Source: Segatella cerevisiae
GTDB lineage: Bacteria; Bacteroidota; Bacteroidia; Bacteroidales; Bacteroidaceae
Length of the DNA: 64,000 nucleotides
Direction: 5' to 3'
Assembly: GCF_024054555.1 (NCBI RefSeq)
Contig: NZ_JAMXLY010000007.1
Location: 30,010 to 94,009 of the forward strand
Numbering within the stretch: the stretch's first letter is position 1; each line of letters opens with the position of its first letter. The position numbers and the translations under genes are program-made. The notes beneath the pieces were generated by a model that worked only from the letters and a program-made list of their open reading frames with translations, was not told the DNA's origin and did no database searches. Of the stretch, positions 19,172 to 29,316 are shown piece by piece.

Positions 19172-19876
19172 TCAGAGTAAACTCAGGAAGGCTTTTGTCG
19201 CTTGGAAACTTCCGTTTGCCATCTGGTTCCAGAAATCATAGTACTGTGCAGCCTTTTCATCTTTCAGTGGGACATCACTGATGATCCTGAATGACAGGAA
19301 GGGGACCTGATAGATATGGCAGGTCTGCGCGATGCTGCAACTCTCCATGTCTACGGCGAGAGCTTCAGGAAATTTTCTGAGGATGGACCTCATCTTCTCT
19401 TTCGTATCCACAAACCATTCCCCGCTTACCGTCAGTCCTGCTCGGACATGGAATTTCTTTCCTTCATCGCTGGAGCAGTTGTTCAGGCTTAGTGCTTTCT
19501 CTACGAGACTGCCGGGAGCCTTATATTTGGCAGGCATCCCGAGAATCTGACCGTATTCCACTTCCTTGCCACAATAGGCATCATGATAAGTACATTCTGA
19601 GGCTACGACAATGTCTAGGGGGGACAGACGGATGTCGGCCCCTCCTGCGCATCCTGTAGAAAGAATCAAGTCCGGGTGGTAATGCCCGATCATCTCTACA
19701 GTCCCTATGGCGGAATTGACTTTACCTATGCCGCATTGCTGGAGAATGACATCCTGGTTGCCGAGTGTTCCCGTAACAAAATCTTTATGGTTGTATTGCT
19801 TGACTTCTTTGTTTTCCAAAAGAGCCTCTAACTGGGTAAACTCCTTATCCATCGCGACGATAATGCCTATTTTCAT
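19172..19876 (-). CDS. mtnN: 5'-methylthioadenosine/S-adenosylhomocysteine nucleosidase
   Basis: 234 residues. Conserved blocks: IIVAMDKEFTQLEALL with the catalytic-site Glu near 12, GCAGG, VDMESCSIAQ (MES motif, substrate-binding Glu) and FRIISDVP (general-acid Asp). The enzyme removes adenine from SAH and MTA. The product S-ribosylhomocysteine is the substrate of luxS just downstream. A reverse -7 box TAACTTTG at 19965-19972 lies in the divergent region shared with the yfhO gene. Confidence 0.95.
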   Translation of the reverse strand: MKIGIIVAMDKEFTQLEALLENKEVKQYNHKDFVTGTLGNQDVILQQCGIGKVNSAIGTVEMIGHYHPDLILSTGCAGGADIRLSPLDIVVASECTYHDAYCGKEVEYGQILGMPAKYKAPGSLVEKALSLNNCSSDEGKKFHVRAGLTVSGEWFVDTKEKMRSILRKFPEALAVDMESCSIAQTCHIYQVPFLSFRIISDVPLKDEKAAQYYDFWNQMANGSFQATKAFLSLL

Positions 19877-20089
19877 TTTCTGAGGATGATCCGAATTTAG
19901 AAGTGCAAAGCAAGGCCGTTCTTCCTTGATTGCGCTTTGATTCTATATTTATGTAAATTTGAAGCAAAGTTACGAAAAAATCACTAATCCTTAAACATTA
20001 AACGATAAACTTTTATTAACTTTGCACAATGGGACTGACGTCCGTGAAGGGCTTGTCCTCCTTAAATTAGAACGTAAACCTGTTTGTAA

Positions 20090-22615
20090 ATGAATGCTTA
20101 TTTGAAGAGATGCCTACCTGATATTCTGGTAGTTGTCGTTTTTGCCCTCATCTCCTTTGTTTATTTTATGCCTGCAGACCTTGACGGCCGTATCCTTTAT
20201 CGAGAGGATTCGCAGGCAGGACGGGGAGCAGGCATGGAGATTAATCATTATAGGAATAAAACGGGGGAGACGACCCGCTGGACCAACTCGATTTTCAGCG
20301 GAATGCCGACTTATCAGATGGCCCCATCCTATAAATCGGACAACGTGCTGGATCAGACCATGCGCCTGTATCATTTGTGGCTTCCGGACAATGTCTGGTA
20401 TGTTTTCGCCTATCTTGTGGGCTTCTATATCTTACTGAGGGCTTTTGATTTCCGAAGGTCTCTGTCCGTCTTAGGCTCAGTCGTCTGGGCATTCTCCAGT
20501 TATTTCTTCATTATCATCGCGGCGGGACATCTGTGGAAGGTCATGGCTTTGGCTTATCTCCCTCCGATGATTGCCGGCATCGTACTTTCTTACAGGGGAA
20601 AATATTTGTGGGGTCTGATACTGACCGCGATCTTCGCGGCGTTTGAAATCAAGGCGAACCACGTGCAGATGACGTATTACTACCTTTTTGTCATCTTCTT
20701 CATGATCGTTGCTTTCTTGGCCAAAGCCATCAAGGAGAAGAAGTTGAAGCAATTCTGGAAAGCGACGGGAGTCTGCGTGATTGGGGCTCTGATAGCCGTT
20801 TGTCTTAATCTCCCTAATCTCTATCACACTTATCAGTATGGGCAGTTGAGTATGAGGGGGAAGAGCGAACTGGTGAAAAAGAACACTGCCAACCAAACCA
20901 AGAGCGGTCTGGATCGTGATTATATCACGCAGTGGAGTTATGGTGTCGGGGAAACCTGGACCCTCTTGATTCCGAATGCTAAGGGCGGGGCTTCTGTACC
21001 ATTGGCTCAGAATAAGAAAGCAATGGAGAAGGCTGATCCTCAGTTTATGCAGATATACCAGCAGATGGGGCAGTATTGGGGAGACCAGCCGGGGACATCA
21101 GGGCCGGTATACGTAGGTGCCTTTGTCCTGATGTTGTTCATTCTGGGTCTGTTTATTGTCAAGGGACCTATGAAATGGGCATTGTTCGCGGCGACAGTCC
21201 TGTCTGTCCTGTTGGCATGGGGGCACAATCTGATGCCGTTTACCAATTTCTTCCTCGATTACGTGCCGATGTATTCGAAGTTCAGGACGGTGGCGTCTAT
21301 TCTGGTGATTGCAGAATTTACGATCCCACTACTGGCAATGATGGCTTTGAAGGAGATTGTAGATCATCCTGAAATACTCAAGACAAAAGTTAAATTCGTA
21401 TATACCAGTTTTGGACTGACGGCAGGCTTCTGTCTGTTGTTCGCCTTGTTGCCGGGGACCTTCTTCAATTTCGTCTCTGGCCAAGAGATGCAGTCCTTGC
21501 AGCAGATTCCCCAACAGTACCTCGGACCATTGCTGAGCAACCTGACAGACATCCGTAAATCGATCTTTACTTCAGATTGCTGGCGCTCTTTCTGGATCAT
21601 TGTGATCGGTACGGTCATCTTGTTCCTGTTCAGAGCCAAGAAGATCAAACCCGCTTACATGATCGGTACCATCGCCGTGTTGTGTCTGGGAGAGATGTGG
21701 CTGGTCAATAAGCGTTATCTCAACGATAATATGTTCGTGGAGAAAACTCAGCGTGACATGCCTCAACCGATGACAACCACAGATAAACAGATCCTGCAGG
21801 ATAAAAGTCTTGACTACAGAGTCCTGAATTTCGCTTCCAACACGTTCAACGAGAACGAGACCTCTTATTACCATATGAGCATTGGCGGTTATCATGCTGC
21901 TAAACTCCGGCGTTATCAGGATCTGATAGATGCTTATATCGGTCCGGAAATGCAGAAGAGCATGAAGGCGATTGCGGCAGCTAACGGAGATATGACTAAG
22001 GTCTCGGGAGATTCTGTCTTCCCTATTCTCAATATGCTGAATGCCAAATATTTCATCCTTCCGTTGCAGAACAATCAGACTGTTCCAGTCCAGAACCCTT
22101 ATGCTTATGGAAATGCATGGTTTGTAGATCACATAGGCTATGTGGATAATGCCAATCAGGAGATCAGTCAGTTGGGTCAGATCAATCTTCGTCATCAGGC
22201 TGTAGCAGACAGTCAGTTCAAGTTACAACTCAAGGATAGTAAGGCGCAAGATACGCTTTCCATTGCCAAACTGGCTTCTTATGAGCCGAATCACTTGATG
22301 TATGATGTCAAGTCGGACAAGGGTGGTGTCTTGGTCTTCTCTGAAATATATTATCCGGGTTGGACGGCTACCATAGATGGTAAAACGGCTGACCTGGGGC
22401 GTGTAGACTATGTCCTCAGGGCACTGAATGTACCTGCAGGACATCATCAGATCGTATTGGATTTCCATCCTGCTTCTGTTCCTAAGACAGAGTCGGTCGC
22501 ATATGCCGGATATGTCCTTTTGATTCTTTTCATAGCCTTGGGAGGTTTCTTGGAATACCGGAAGAGAAAGGACAGTGATACAGATGCTGTTCAGTCACAA
22601 GAAAATTTGAAATAA
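20090..22615 (+). CDS. YfhO-family multi-pass membrane protein
   Basis: 841 residues. About a dozen TM segments occupy residues 10-560 (for example VVVVFALISFVYFMPADLDG). A periplasmic domain follows (about 560-800), with NFASNTFNENETSYYHMSIG and FSEIYYPGWTATIDGK, then a last TM segment and a basic tail. This is the YfhO layout; Gram-positive members glycosylate lipoteichoic acid or help translocate lipid-linked sugars. The role in Bacteroidetes is unknown. A -7 box TAACTTTG is at 20017-20024. Its stop overlaps the start of the nudix gene by one base. Confidence 0.88.
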   Translation: MNAYLKRCLPDILVVVVFALISFVYFMPADLDGRILYREDSQAGRGAGMEINHYRNKTGETTRWTNSIFSGMPTYQMAPSYKSDNVLDQTMRLYHLWLPDNVWYVFAYLVGFYILLRAFDFRRSLSVLGSVVWAFSSYFFIIIAAGHLWKVMALAYLPPMIAGIVLSYRGKYLWGLILTAIFAAFEIKANHVQMTYYYLFVIFFMIVAFLAKAIKEKKLKQFWKATGVCVIGALIAVCLNLPNLYHTYQYGQLSMRGKSELVKKNTANQTKSGLDRDYITQWSYGVGETWTLLIPNAKGGASVPLAQNKKAMEKADPQFMQIYQQMGQYWGDQPGTSGPVYVGAFVLMLFILGLFIVKGPMKWALFAATVLSVLLAWGHNLMPFTNFFLDYVPMYSKFRTVASILVIAEFTIPLLAMMALKEIVDHPEILKTKVKFVYTSFGLTAGFCLLFALLPGTFFNFVSGQEMQSLQQIPQQYLGPLLSNLTDIRKSIFTSDCWRSFWIIVIGTVILFLFRAKKIKPAYMIGTIAVLCLGEMWLVNKRYLNDNMFVEKTQRDMPQPMTTTDKQILQDKSLDYRVLNFASNTFNENETSYYHMSIGGYHAAKLRRYQDLIDAYIGPEMQKSMKAIAAANGDMTKVSGDSVFPILNMLNAKYFILPLQNNQTVPVQNPYAYGNAWFVDHIGYVDNANQEISQLGQINLRHQAVADSQFKLQLKDSKAQDTLSIAKLASYEPNHLMYDVKSDKGGVLVFSEIYYPGWTATIDGKTADLGRVDYVLRALNVPAGHHQIVLDFHPASVPKTESVAYAGYVLLILFIALGGFLEYRKRKDSDTDAVQSQENLK

Positions 22616-23064
22616 TGTATACGTATCGTTATCCTCACCCTTCCGTCACAGCTGATTGTCTGATATTTGCTGAAGACGGAGGTGATGAGAAAATCCTCCT
22701 CGTAGAAAGGAAGAATCCGCCTTATAAAGGATGCTGGGCGTTCCCTGGGGGATTTATGGAAATCAACGAGACGGCAGAGACCGCTGCATCTCGCGAATTA
22801 CAGGAAGAGACAGGGCTGCAGATCCGGGAAAGCGATCTGCATCAGGTAGGAGCTTTCAGTCAGGTCGACCGCGATCCGCGGGAACGCGTCATTACGATTG
22901 CTTATTATACAGTCCTCAATGTTTCAGGAAAAGTCAGAGGAGGGGATGATGCCGGAAAAGCAGCATGGTTCAGTTTGAAAAAACTGCCGGATTTGGCTTT
23001 TGACCATGCTGCCATCCTGAAAGTTGCCCTTCAGCGCAGAAAAGAGGACCATTCCGGTATCTGA
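22615..23064 (+). CDS. NUDIX hydrolase
   Basis: 149 residues. The Nudix box is complete: GGFMEINETAETAASRELQE followed by ETGL (residues about 44-67), fitting GX5EX7REUXEEXGU. The N-terminal YRYPHPSVTADCLIF resembles ADP-ribose/NrtR-type hydrolases, but no DNA-binding extension is present. It probably hydrolyses a nucleoside diphosphate linked to another moiety; the substrate is not predictable. The TAATG overlap with the yfhO-like gene suggests coupled translation. Confidence 0.9.
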   Translation: MYTYRYPHPSVTADCLIFAEDGGDEKILLVERKNPPYKGCWAFPGGFMEINETAETAASRELQEETGLQIRESDLHQVGAFSQVDRDPRERVITIAYYTVLNVSGKVRGGDDAGKAAWFSLKKLPDLAFDHAAILKVALQRRKEDHSGI

Positions 23065-23177
23065 GTTTAAAACTCAGGAAGGGACTCTTGACCGTTCGGG
23101 AGTCGGATTTACCGAAGATATTCTTCTTCCGCTCTGCGACTATTGTAGATAAGAGGTCTTATCAAACATGATGGATA

Positions 23178-24083
23178 ATGGATTTTAGAACGATTGTAGA
23201 AATCGGGAAGGCAGATTTTGAGATACCGCCGTGTGAAGCAATGCTGTTTGTCGGTTCTTGTTTCGCTGATCGTCTTGGCAAGCGTTTTCAGGAGGAAAAG
23301 TTCCGTGCCGTCGTCAACCCCTTTGGAGTGATGTATAATCCTGCAAGTATCCTGCATACAGTCGAGCGCTGGTCTGCCCATATACGTTGTAGCCATGAAG
23401 GTCAGCCGGATGAGGTTGGCCTGGAGGAAGAGAATGAGAAAACCTCCCAAACTGTTACAGGCGTCCCTCATGTGGCTGTGTTTACACTCGGCACGAATCA
23501 TGTCTATATCTTAAAGGAGACTGGAGAAATCGTTGATAATTGCCGGAAGCGCCCCCAGAACTGGTTTGAAGAGAAAGCCTTGACCATTGAACAGTGTGAA
23601 GAATATTTGAACAAGGCCGTTGGGCGCTTGAAAGAGGACTATGCCGGCATCAAAGTGATCGTGACGGTGAGTCCGATCAGGTATGCCAAATATGGCTATC
23701 ATAAAAGTTCACTGTCTAAAGCCGTCCTGCTATTGGCAGCTGAAAAACTCCAACAGTCCTATCCTGATACCGTCAGTTATTTCCCCGCTTATGAAATCCT
23801 CAATGATGAACTGCGGGATTACCGTTTCTATGACAGTGACATGCTACATCCCTCAGACCAGACTGTCGACTATATGTGGGAGAGATTCAGTGACTGCTAT
23901 TTCGGAAAGAAGACACTCGAGTTCTTAGCAGACTGGAAACCTGTCAAATTGGCGTTGAATCACCGTCCTTTTCATCCCGAATCGAAAGCTTATCAGGATT
24001 TCTTACACAAAACAAGGTTAAAAGTAAACGCACTTTCAAAAAAATATCCTAACTTTGCGCTCGATTGTAAAACCTTTGAATAA
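23178..24083 (+). CDS. GSCFA domain protein
   Basis: 301 residues. The naming motif is present near residue 25 (MLFVGSCFADRLGKRF), followed by NPFGVMYNPASI and later VSPIRYAK and DMLHPSDQTVDYMW. The family has an SGNH/GDSL-hydrolase-like fold, with the Ser in GSCFA and the Asp-x-x-His in DMLHPS as likely catalytic residues, so an esterase-type activity is plausible. In Bacteroidetes it commonly precedes murF-alr, as here (15 bp), which suggests an envelope role. Substrate unknown. Confidence 0.88.
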   Translation: MDFRTIVEIGKADFEIPPCEAMLFVGSCFADRLGKRFQEEKFRAVVNPFGVMYNPASILHTVERWSAHIRCSHEGQPDEVGLEEENEKTSQTVTGVPHVAVFTLGTNHVYILKETGEIVDNCRKRPQNWFEEKALTIEQCEEYLNKAVGRLKEDYAGIKVIVTVSPIRYAKYGYHKSSLSKAVLLLAAEKLQQSYPDTVSYFPAYEILNDELRDYRFYDSDMLHPSDQTVDYMWERFSDCYFGKKTLEFLADWKPVKLALNHRPFHPESKAYQDFLHKTRLKVNALSKKYPNFALDCKTFE

Positions 24084-24098
24084 TAATTGATTGTTACA

Positions 24099-26573
24099 AT
24101 GACATATACTATTGAAAAAGTTACCACTCTTATTGGCGCACGCCGTTATGGGGAAAAGGATACCAATATAGGATTTATTCTTACGGATAGCCGTTCTTTA
24201 TGCTTTCCGGAAGAGACGCTTTTTTTCGCATTGAAATCCGGCAGGAATGACGGGCATCGCTATATCCCTGATTTGTATCGCAGAGGGGTATTGAACTTTG
24301 TCGTTGCCAATGTACCGGAAGACTATAAGAAAAAATACCCGGATGCTAATTTCCTGAAAGTCCTTTCGCCTCTTGAGGCTTTGCAGCGCTTGGCAGAACG
24401 CCATCGGGATGAGTTCAATATTCCTATTGTCGGGATTACAGGCTCCAACGGAAAGACGATGGTGAAAGAATGGCTTTATCAATTGATGTCCCCGGATCTG
24501 TTTGTTACCCGCAGCCCGAGAAGTTATAATTCTCAGATAGGCGTACCTCTCTCTATCTGGCTGATGAATGAGGATACCCAGTTAGGGGTGTTTGAAGCCG
24601 GTATCAGTAAACCGGGAGAGATGTTGGCACTCCGCGACATCATCCAACCGACAATCGCAGTATTAACGAATCTGGGAGCGGCTCATCAGGAGAATTTCTC
24701 TTCGATGGAGGAGAAATGCCGGGAAAAGATGATCTTGTTCCACGATGCCTCTGTCATTGTCTATAATGAGGACGACGAGATCATCCGAAAAACCGTTCAG
24801 GCAGGTGATTTCAAAGGGGAGAAGTTGTACTGGTCCAGAAAGGACAAGAATGCGCCGATGTATGTCGAGTCTGTGAAGAAAAATGCCAAGTCGGCTTCAG
24901 TCGTTTGTTATTACAAAGGTAAGAAAATACAGTATGACCTGCCTTTCCTCGATGGGGCTTCCATAACAAATTCCATTATCTGTGCAGCAGTTGCTGCCAA
25001 ACTGGGATTGAAGATAGAGGAGATCCAAAATCGGATGGAGAAACTGGAACCGGTTGCCATGCGTATGGAAGTTGTCGAAGGTCAGCGCGGTTGTACCCTG
25101 ATCAATGATAGTTATAACTCGGATATCAATTCTCTGGATATCGCACTGGATTTCATGAGCCGTCGTCCTGACCAGAAAGGACGTCGCCGTACGTTGATCC
25201 TCAGCGACATCTATCAGAGCGGCATGTCACCAGAAGATCTTTATCGTGAGGTGTCAGACTTGGCTGTGAAGCGCGGTGTCCAGAAATTCATCGGAATCGG
25301 ACCGGATTTGTGCAAACAGGCAGATGAGATACAGGTACCCGAGAAATTCTTCTTTACCACAGTTCCACAGTTCCTTCATAGTGTCGTCTTTTCCTCTCTT
25401 CAAAACGAGGTGATCCTGATAAAGGGCGCCAGAAAATTCGGATTCGACCAACTTACGGAACTCTTGGCTAAAAAAGTGCATGAGACTGTTTTGGAAGTCA
25501 ATCTGGATGCTGTCGTCAAGAACCTCAATTATTACCGCTCACTCATGAAACCGGAGACCAAACTGGTCTGTATGATCAAGGCTGATGCCTATGGCGCCGG
25601 AGCTGTGGAGATAGCCAAAACACTGGAGGATCATCGTGTGGATTACCTCGCAGTGGCAGTGGCTGATGAGGGTGTAATCCTGCGGAAGAACGGTATTACT
25701 TCGAATATTATGATCATGAATCCGGAGATGTCTGCGTTCAAGACCATGTTCGATTATGACCTGGAACCGGAAGTTTACTGTTTCAGACTGCTTGAGGCTT
25801 TGGTGAAAGCTGCCGAAAAGGAAGGGATTACAGGTTTCCCTGTGCATATCAAAATCGATACGGGGATGCATCGTCTCGGATTTAATCCGCAGACAGATAT
25901 GGATGAGTTGATCAGTAGGTTGAAGCATCAGAATGCGATCATTCCTCGTTCGGTGTTCTCTCATTTCGTGGGCTCGGACAGTGATGAATTCGATGCCTTC
26001 AGTGCCCGTCAGTTCTCCCTCTTCGACCAGGCAAGCAAGAAATTGCAGTCTGCTTTCAGTCATAAGATCATCCGCCATATTGATAATTCTGCCGGCATTG
26101 AGCATTTCCCTGAGCGACAGTTGGATATGTGCCGCCTTGGACTCGGACTTTATGGCATTGATCCCCGTACTAATAAGACTATCCACAACGTTTCGACATT
26201 GAAGACGACGATCCTGCAGTTGAGGAATGTTCCGAAAGGTGACAGTGTAGGGTATAGCCGGCGGACGATCCTGGATCGGGACAGCGTCATCGCTGCCATC
26301 CCTATCGGTTATGCAGATGGCTTGAACCGTCATTTGGGCAACCGTCATTGCTATTGTCTCGTCAATGGACAAAAAGCTTTGTATGTAGGAAATATCTGTA
26401 TGGATGTGGCTATGATTGACGTGACAGGTATCCCTTGCAAGGAAGGTGACAGCGTCGAGATCTTCGGTGATGATCTTCCTGTGACTGTTTTGAGCGATGC
26501 TTTGGATACTATTCCCTATGAGGTCATGACGACCATCAGCAGTCGTGTCAAAAGAGTCTATTTCCATGACTGA
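24099..26573 (+). CDS. Bifunctional MurF / alanine racemase
   Basis: 824 residues from the ATG at 24099. Residues about 1-455 form MurF, with ATP-binding GITGSNGKTMVKEW and the later NDSYNSDINSLDIAL; it adds D-Ala-D-Ala to UDP-MurNAc-tripeptide. Residues about 460-824 form alanine racemase: VCMIKADAYGAGAVEIA holds the PLP lysine, VGYSRRTIL the catalytic Tyr, and CMDVAMIDVT is near the end. The fusion couples D-Ala production to its use in peptidoglycan and is the rule in Bacteroidetes. A long antisense open frame (25539-26624) is a shadow. Confidence 0.96.
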   Translation: MTYTIEKVTTLIGARRYGEKDTNIGFILTDSRSLCFPEETLFFALKSGRNDGHRYIPDLYRRGVLNFVVANVPEDYKKKYPDANFLKVLSPLEALQRLAERHRDEFNIPIVGITGSNGKTMVKEWLYQLMSPDLFVTRSPRSYNSQIGVPLSIWLMNEDTQLGVFEAGISKPGEMLALRDIIQPTIAVLTNLGAAHQENFSSMEEKCREKMILFHDASVIVYNEDDEIIRKTVQAGDFKGEKLYWSRKDKNAPMYVESVKKNAKSASVVCYYKGKKIQYDLPFLDGASITNSIICAAVAAKLGLKIEEIQNRMEKLEPVAMRMEVVEGQRGCTLINDSYNSDINSLDIALDFMSRRPDQKGRRRTLILSDIYQSGMSPEDLYREVSDLAVKRGVQKFIGIGPDLCKQADEIQVPEKFFFTTVPQFLHSVVFSSLQNEVILIKGARKFGFDQLTELLAKKVHETVLEVNLDAVVKNLNYYRSLMKPETKLVCMIKADAYGAGAVEIAKTLEDHRVDYLAVAVADEGVILRKNGITSNIMIMNPEMSAFKTMFDYDLEPEVYCFRLLEALVKAAEKEGITGFPVHIKIDTGMHRLGFNPQTDMDELISRLKHQNAIIPRSVFSHFVGSDSDEFDAFSARQFSLFDQASKKLQSAFSHKIIRHIDNSAGIEHFPERQLDMCRLGLGLYGIDPRTNKTIHNVSTLKTTILQLRNVPKGDSVGYSRRTILDRDSVIAAIPIGYADGLNRHLGNRHCYCLVNGQKALYVGNICMDVAMIDVTGIPCKEGDSVEIFGDDLPVTVLSDALDTIPYEVMTTISSRVKRVYFHD

Positions 26574-26913
26574 GTCGGCTTTCGGGATTTGAGAGGTTCC
26601 GAGTCGTAAATAGGATTTGGGCATGGATTGATGTCTGGAAAATTAACCTTTAAGCGGTGGGAGTCGATTTTGATGGCTCTTGCTGCTTTTTTGTTGAATT
26701 ACCTGAATTTCACGGAGAGAAGATTCTTCTTTCATCTTATCTACCTTAGGCGTAGCCTTTGTAACGAACAGAAAATATATCGGGGTTTTTATTAACCTTT
26801 TGCGTAAAAGTTTGCCATGAAACGTATTAATTATAAGAAAAAGTGTATCTTTGCATACAGTGTACTACCCTTAAAAACCTGCTAAATTAGCAACTATATC
26901 TTAAACAGTATTT
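26574..26913. other. Intergenic region, 340 bp
   Basis: It holds a -7 box TATCTTTG at 26846-26853, about 60 nt before the IIC gene, without a clear -33 element. No stem-loop with a U-tract and no gene is visible. Confidence 0.55.
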
Positions 26914-28332
26914 ATGGAACAAGTATTTAGTTATATTATTGGTCTTGGTGCGAGCGTAATGATGCCTATCATCTTTACGATTATCGGACTGTGTATCGGC
27001 ATGAAATTCAGTAAAGCGTTGTTGTCCGGTCTATATGTCGGCGTTGGATTCGTCGGACTGGGTATCGTGACCGCTTTGCTGACAAAAAATTTCAGCGATC
27101 CCCTGACTTTGATGTCTCAAATTTATCACCTTAAACTGAAAGTGTTCGATATGGGATGGCCTGCTGCCGCTTCGGTCGCCTACAGTACTGCTGTCGGAGC
27201 ACTGATTATCCCGATCTGCTTGGGTATAAATTTTCTGATGTTGATAACTAAAACAACTCGGACGGTCAATATTGATCTTTGGAATTACTGGCATTTTGCC
27301 TTTATCGGTTCTGTGGCTTATTTCTGCATGCACGAGAGTCTGGCATGGGGCTATTTTGCCGCTATCGTCTGCTATATGATCACTTTGGTCATGGCTGATC
27401 TGACTGCTGACCGGTTCCAGAAATACTATCACTTGGAGGGGATTTCCATTCCTCAACCATTTTGTCAGAGTTTTCTGCCTTTCACATTGGCTATTGACTG
27501 GTTGTTGGATAAGATTCCGGGATTTGACAAACTCGATATTGATGCGGAAGGTATGAAGAAAAAGTTCGGAGTCCTTGGAGAACCGCTCGTACTTGGTGTT
27601 ATTGTCGGGGCGCTCATAGGGATCGTCGCTCGTATGGATATCAAGAAGATCCTCTTCCTGGGTATTACGATGGGTGCTGTGATGGAGTTGATCCCACGTA
27701 TTACCAAACTCTTTATCGATGGCTTGATGCCAATTTCCGACAAGACAAAGGAAGTGGTGGCCAGACGCTTCCACGGTAAAACCATTCATATCGGAATGAG
27801 CCCTGCTCTGGTAATCGGACATCCGACTGCTTTGGTATGTACGCTGTTGCTGATCCCGACCTATCTTATTCTGTCAATCGTGCTGCCCGGTAATCAGTTC
27901 TTGCCATTGGCATCTTTGGCGGGCTTGTTCTATCTCTTTCCCGTGATGCTTCCTTATACTAAAGGAAATGTCCTGAAGAGTTATTTGGTGAGCCTTGTGG
28001 CACTGTTGTTCGGTTTGTGGTTCGTCACTGATATGGCACCTGATTTTACAATGGCAGCTAACTCTGTGTTCAAGGCAACTCAGGACCCGGCAACGAGTGT
28101 TCCCCAAGGATTCTTTGCGGGGAGTATGGATTTTGCCTCATCCTTGATCGGGTGGGTGATTTACAAACTCACTTGTTATGTGAAGTACATCGGACCTGCT
28201 GTTCTGGTCGTTGTAGTCTTGGCCATGATGTGGTATAACCGTCGTCGTATTCTGAAGGACGAGAAAGCTGCAGCAGCGCTTTTGGACGCTGAATCCAAGG
28301 GTGGAGACAGTCATGCCCCTCAAACGAAATAG
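26914..28332 (+). CDS. PTS galactitol-type IIC membrane protein without IIA/IIB partners
   Basis: 472 residues with about 11-12 TM segments. The opening YIIGLGASVMMPIIFTIIGL, the stretch MGWPAAASVAYST, and HIGMSPALVIGHPTAL are typical of the EIIC-Gat (galactitol) family. Classic members need IIA and IIB subunits and PEP phosphotransfer; neither is encoded nearby, and most Bacteroidetes lack complete sugar PTS. Its neighbours are kduI (23 bp) and a hexuronate MFS gene, so it may move an unsaturated-uronate product without phosphorylating it. That is inference. The C-terminal tail is polar (about 450-472). Confidence 0.8.
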   Translation: MEQVFSYIIGLGASVMMPIIFTIIGLCIGMKFSKALLSGLYVGVGFVGLGIVTALLTKNFSDPLTLMSQIYHLKLKVFDMGWPAAASVAYSTAVGALIIPICLGINFLMLITKTTRTVNIDLWNYWHFAFIGSVAYFCMHESLAWGYFAAIVCYMITLVMADLTADRFQKYYHLEGISIPQPFCQSFLPFTLAIDWLLDKIPGFDKLDIDAEGMKKKFGVLGEPLVLGVIVGALIGIVARMDIKKILFLGITMGAVMELIPRITKLFIDGLMPISDKTKEVVARRFHGKTIHIGMSPALVIGHPTALVCTLLLIPTYLILSIVLPGNQFLPLASLAGLFYLFPVMLPYTKGNVLKSYLVSLVALLFGLWFVTDMAPDFTMAANSVFKATQDPATSVPQGFFAGSMDFASSLIGWVIYKLTCYVKYIGPAVLVVVVLAMMWYNRRRILKDEKAAAALLDAESKGGDSHAPQTK

Positions 28333-28355
28333 AGAATTTCAAATATTATGCAATA

Positions 28356-29267
28356 ATGAAAAGAAAGATTTTAACAGTGGTGATGTGCCTGATGGCCTGT
28401 TGGGGTATGGCGCAGAATGCTTACACACATTATGAAGTCCGCTGGGCCAGCAATCCCCGGGACGCGAAGCATTATGATACTGAGCGCCTGCGTAAGGAAT
28501 TCCTGATCCAGAAGGTGATGGCACCGGGAGAGGTCAACTGGACCTATTCCCTTTATGACCGTTTCCTCGTCGGCGGTGCTGAGCCGGTGGATGCTCCCCT
28601 GGAGCTGGCTTCCATTGCCCCGTTGGATACAAAGAACCTGTTGGATAATCGTGAACTGGGTATCATTAATATCGGTGGTGACGGTGTGGTGACCGTTGAC
28701 GGCAAGGATTATCCCCTCGCCTTTCAGGAGGCCCTGTACATCGGCCGTGGCTCATACCAGATCACCGTTTCCAGCAAGGATCCTGCTCATCCGGCCAAGT
28801 TCTATCTGAACAGTGCTTGTGCACAGAAGGCTTATCCGATCAGGAAGGTGACGTTGAAGGAGGCTCATAATATCAAAGCTGGCTCTCTGGCTGGCAGCAA
28901 TGACCGGGTGATCCACCAGATGATCATTGACGGTGTGGCCGGCGTACATACGTGCCAGTTGCAGATGGGCATCACGGAATTGAAGGAAGGCTCTGTATGG
29001 AACACGATGCCGGCTCATACCCACCTCCGTCGCATGGAGACCTATTTCTATTATAAGATCCCAGAGGGCCAGCAGGTCCTTCATATTATGGGAGAACCGC
29101 AGGAGACACGTCCCATCTGGGTCAAGAATGAGCAGGCTGTCATCTCTCCTCAATGGAGTATCCATTGTGGGGCAGGAACGTCCAACTATACCTTTATCTG
29201 GGGAATGGCGGGAGAGAACCTGATCTATACCGATATGCAGGTCGTCAAGATCTCTGACCTCAAATAG
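28356..29267 (+). CDS. kduI: KduI, 5-keto-4-deoxyuronate isomerase, with signal peptide
   Basis: 303 residues. The zinc ligands of KduI are intact: His221, His223 and Glu228 in HTHLRRMETYFY, and His270 in SPQWSIHCGAG. NIGGDGVVTVDGKDY and NEQAVISP are further family blocks. It isomerises 5-keto-4-deoxyuronate to 2,5-diketo-3-deoxygluconate in breakdown of pectin or glycosaminoglycans. E. coli KduI has 278 residues and is cytosolic. The extra 25 N-terminal residues here form a Sec signal peptide (KRK, hydrophobic core, cleavage at GMA-Q). The enzyme is therefore probably periplasmic. It lies 23 bp after the IIC gene. Confidence 0.9.
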   Translation: MKRKILTVVMCLMACWGMAQNAYTHYEVRWASNPRDAKHYDTERLRKEFLIQKVMAPGEVNWTYSLYDRFLVGGAEPVDAPLELASIAPLDTKNLLDNRELGIINIGGDGVVTVDGKDYPLAFQEALYIGRGSYQITVSSKDPAHPAKFYLNSACAQKAYPIRKVTLKEAHNIKAGSLAGSNDRVIHQMIIDGVAGVHTCQLQMGITELKEGSVWNTMPAHTHLRRMETYFYYKIPEGQQVLHIMGEPQETRPIWVKNEQAVISPQWSIHCGAGTSNYTFIWGMAGENLIYTDMQVVKISDLK

Positions 29268-29316
29268 AAGCCGGAGAGATCATCATAACTCAACTAACCA
29301 AAACAAACCTTAAACT

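Noticed and set aside
25539..26624. 361-codon open frame on the minus strand
   Set aside because: It is antisense to the alanine racemase half of murF-alr, has no recognisable domain, and reflects codon bias of the real gene.
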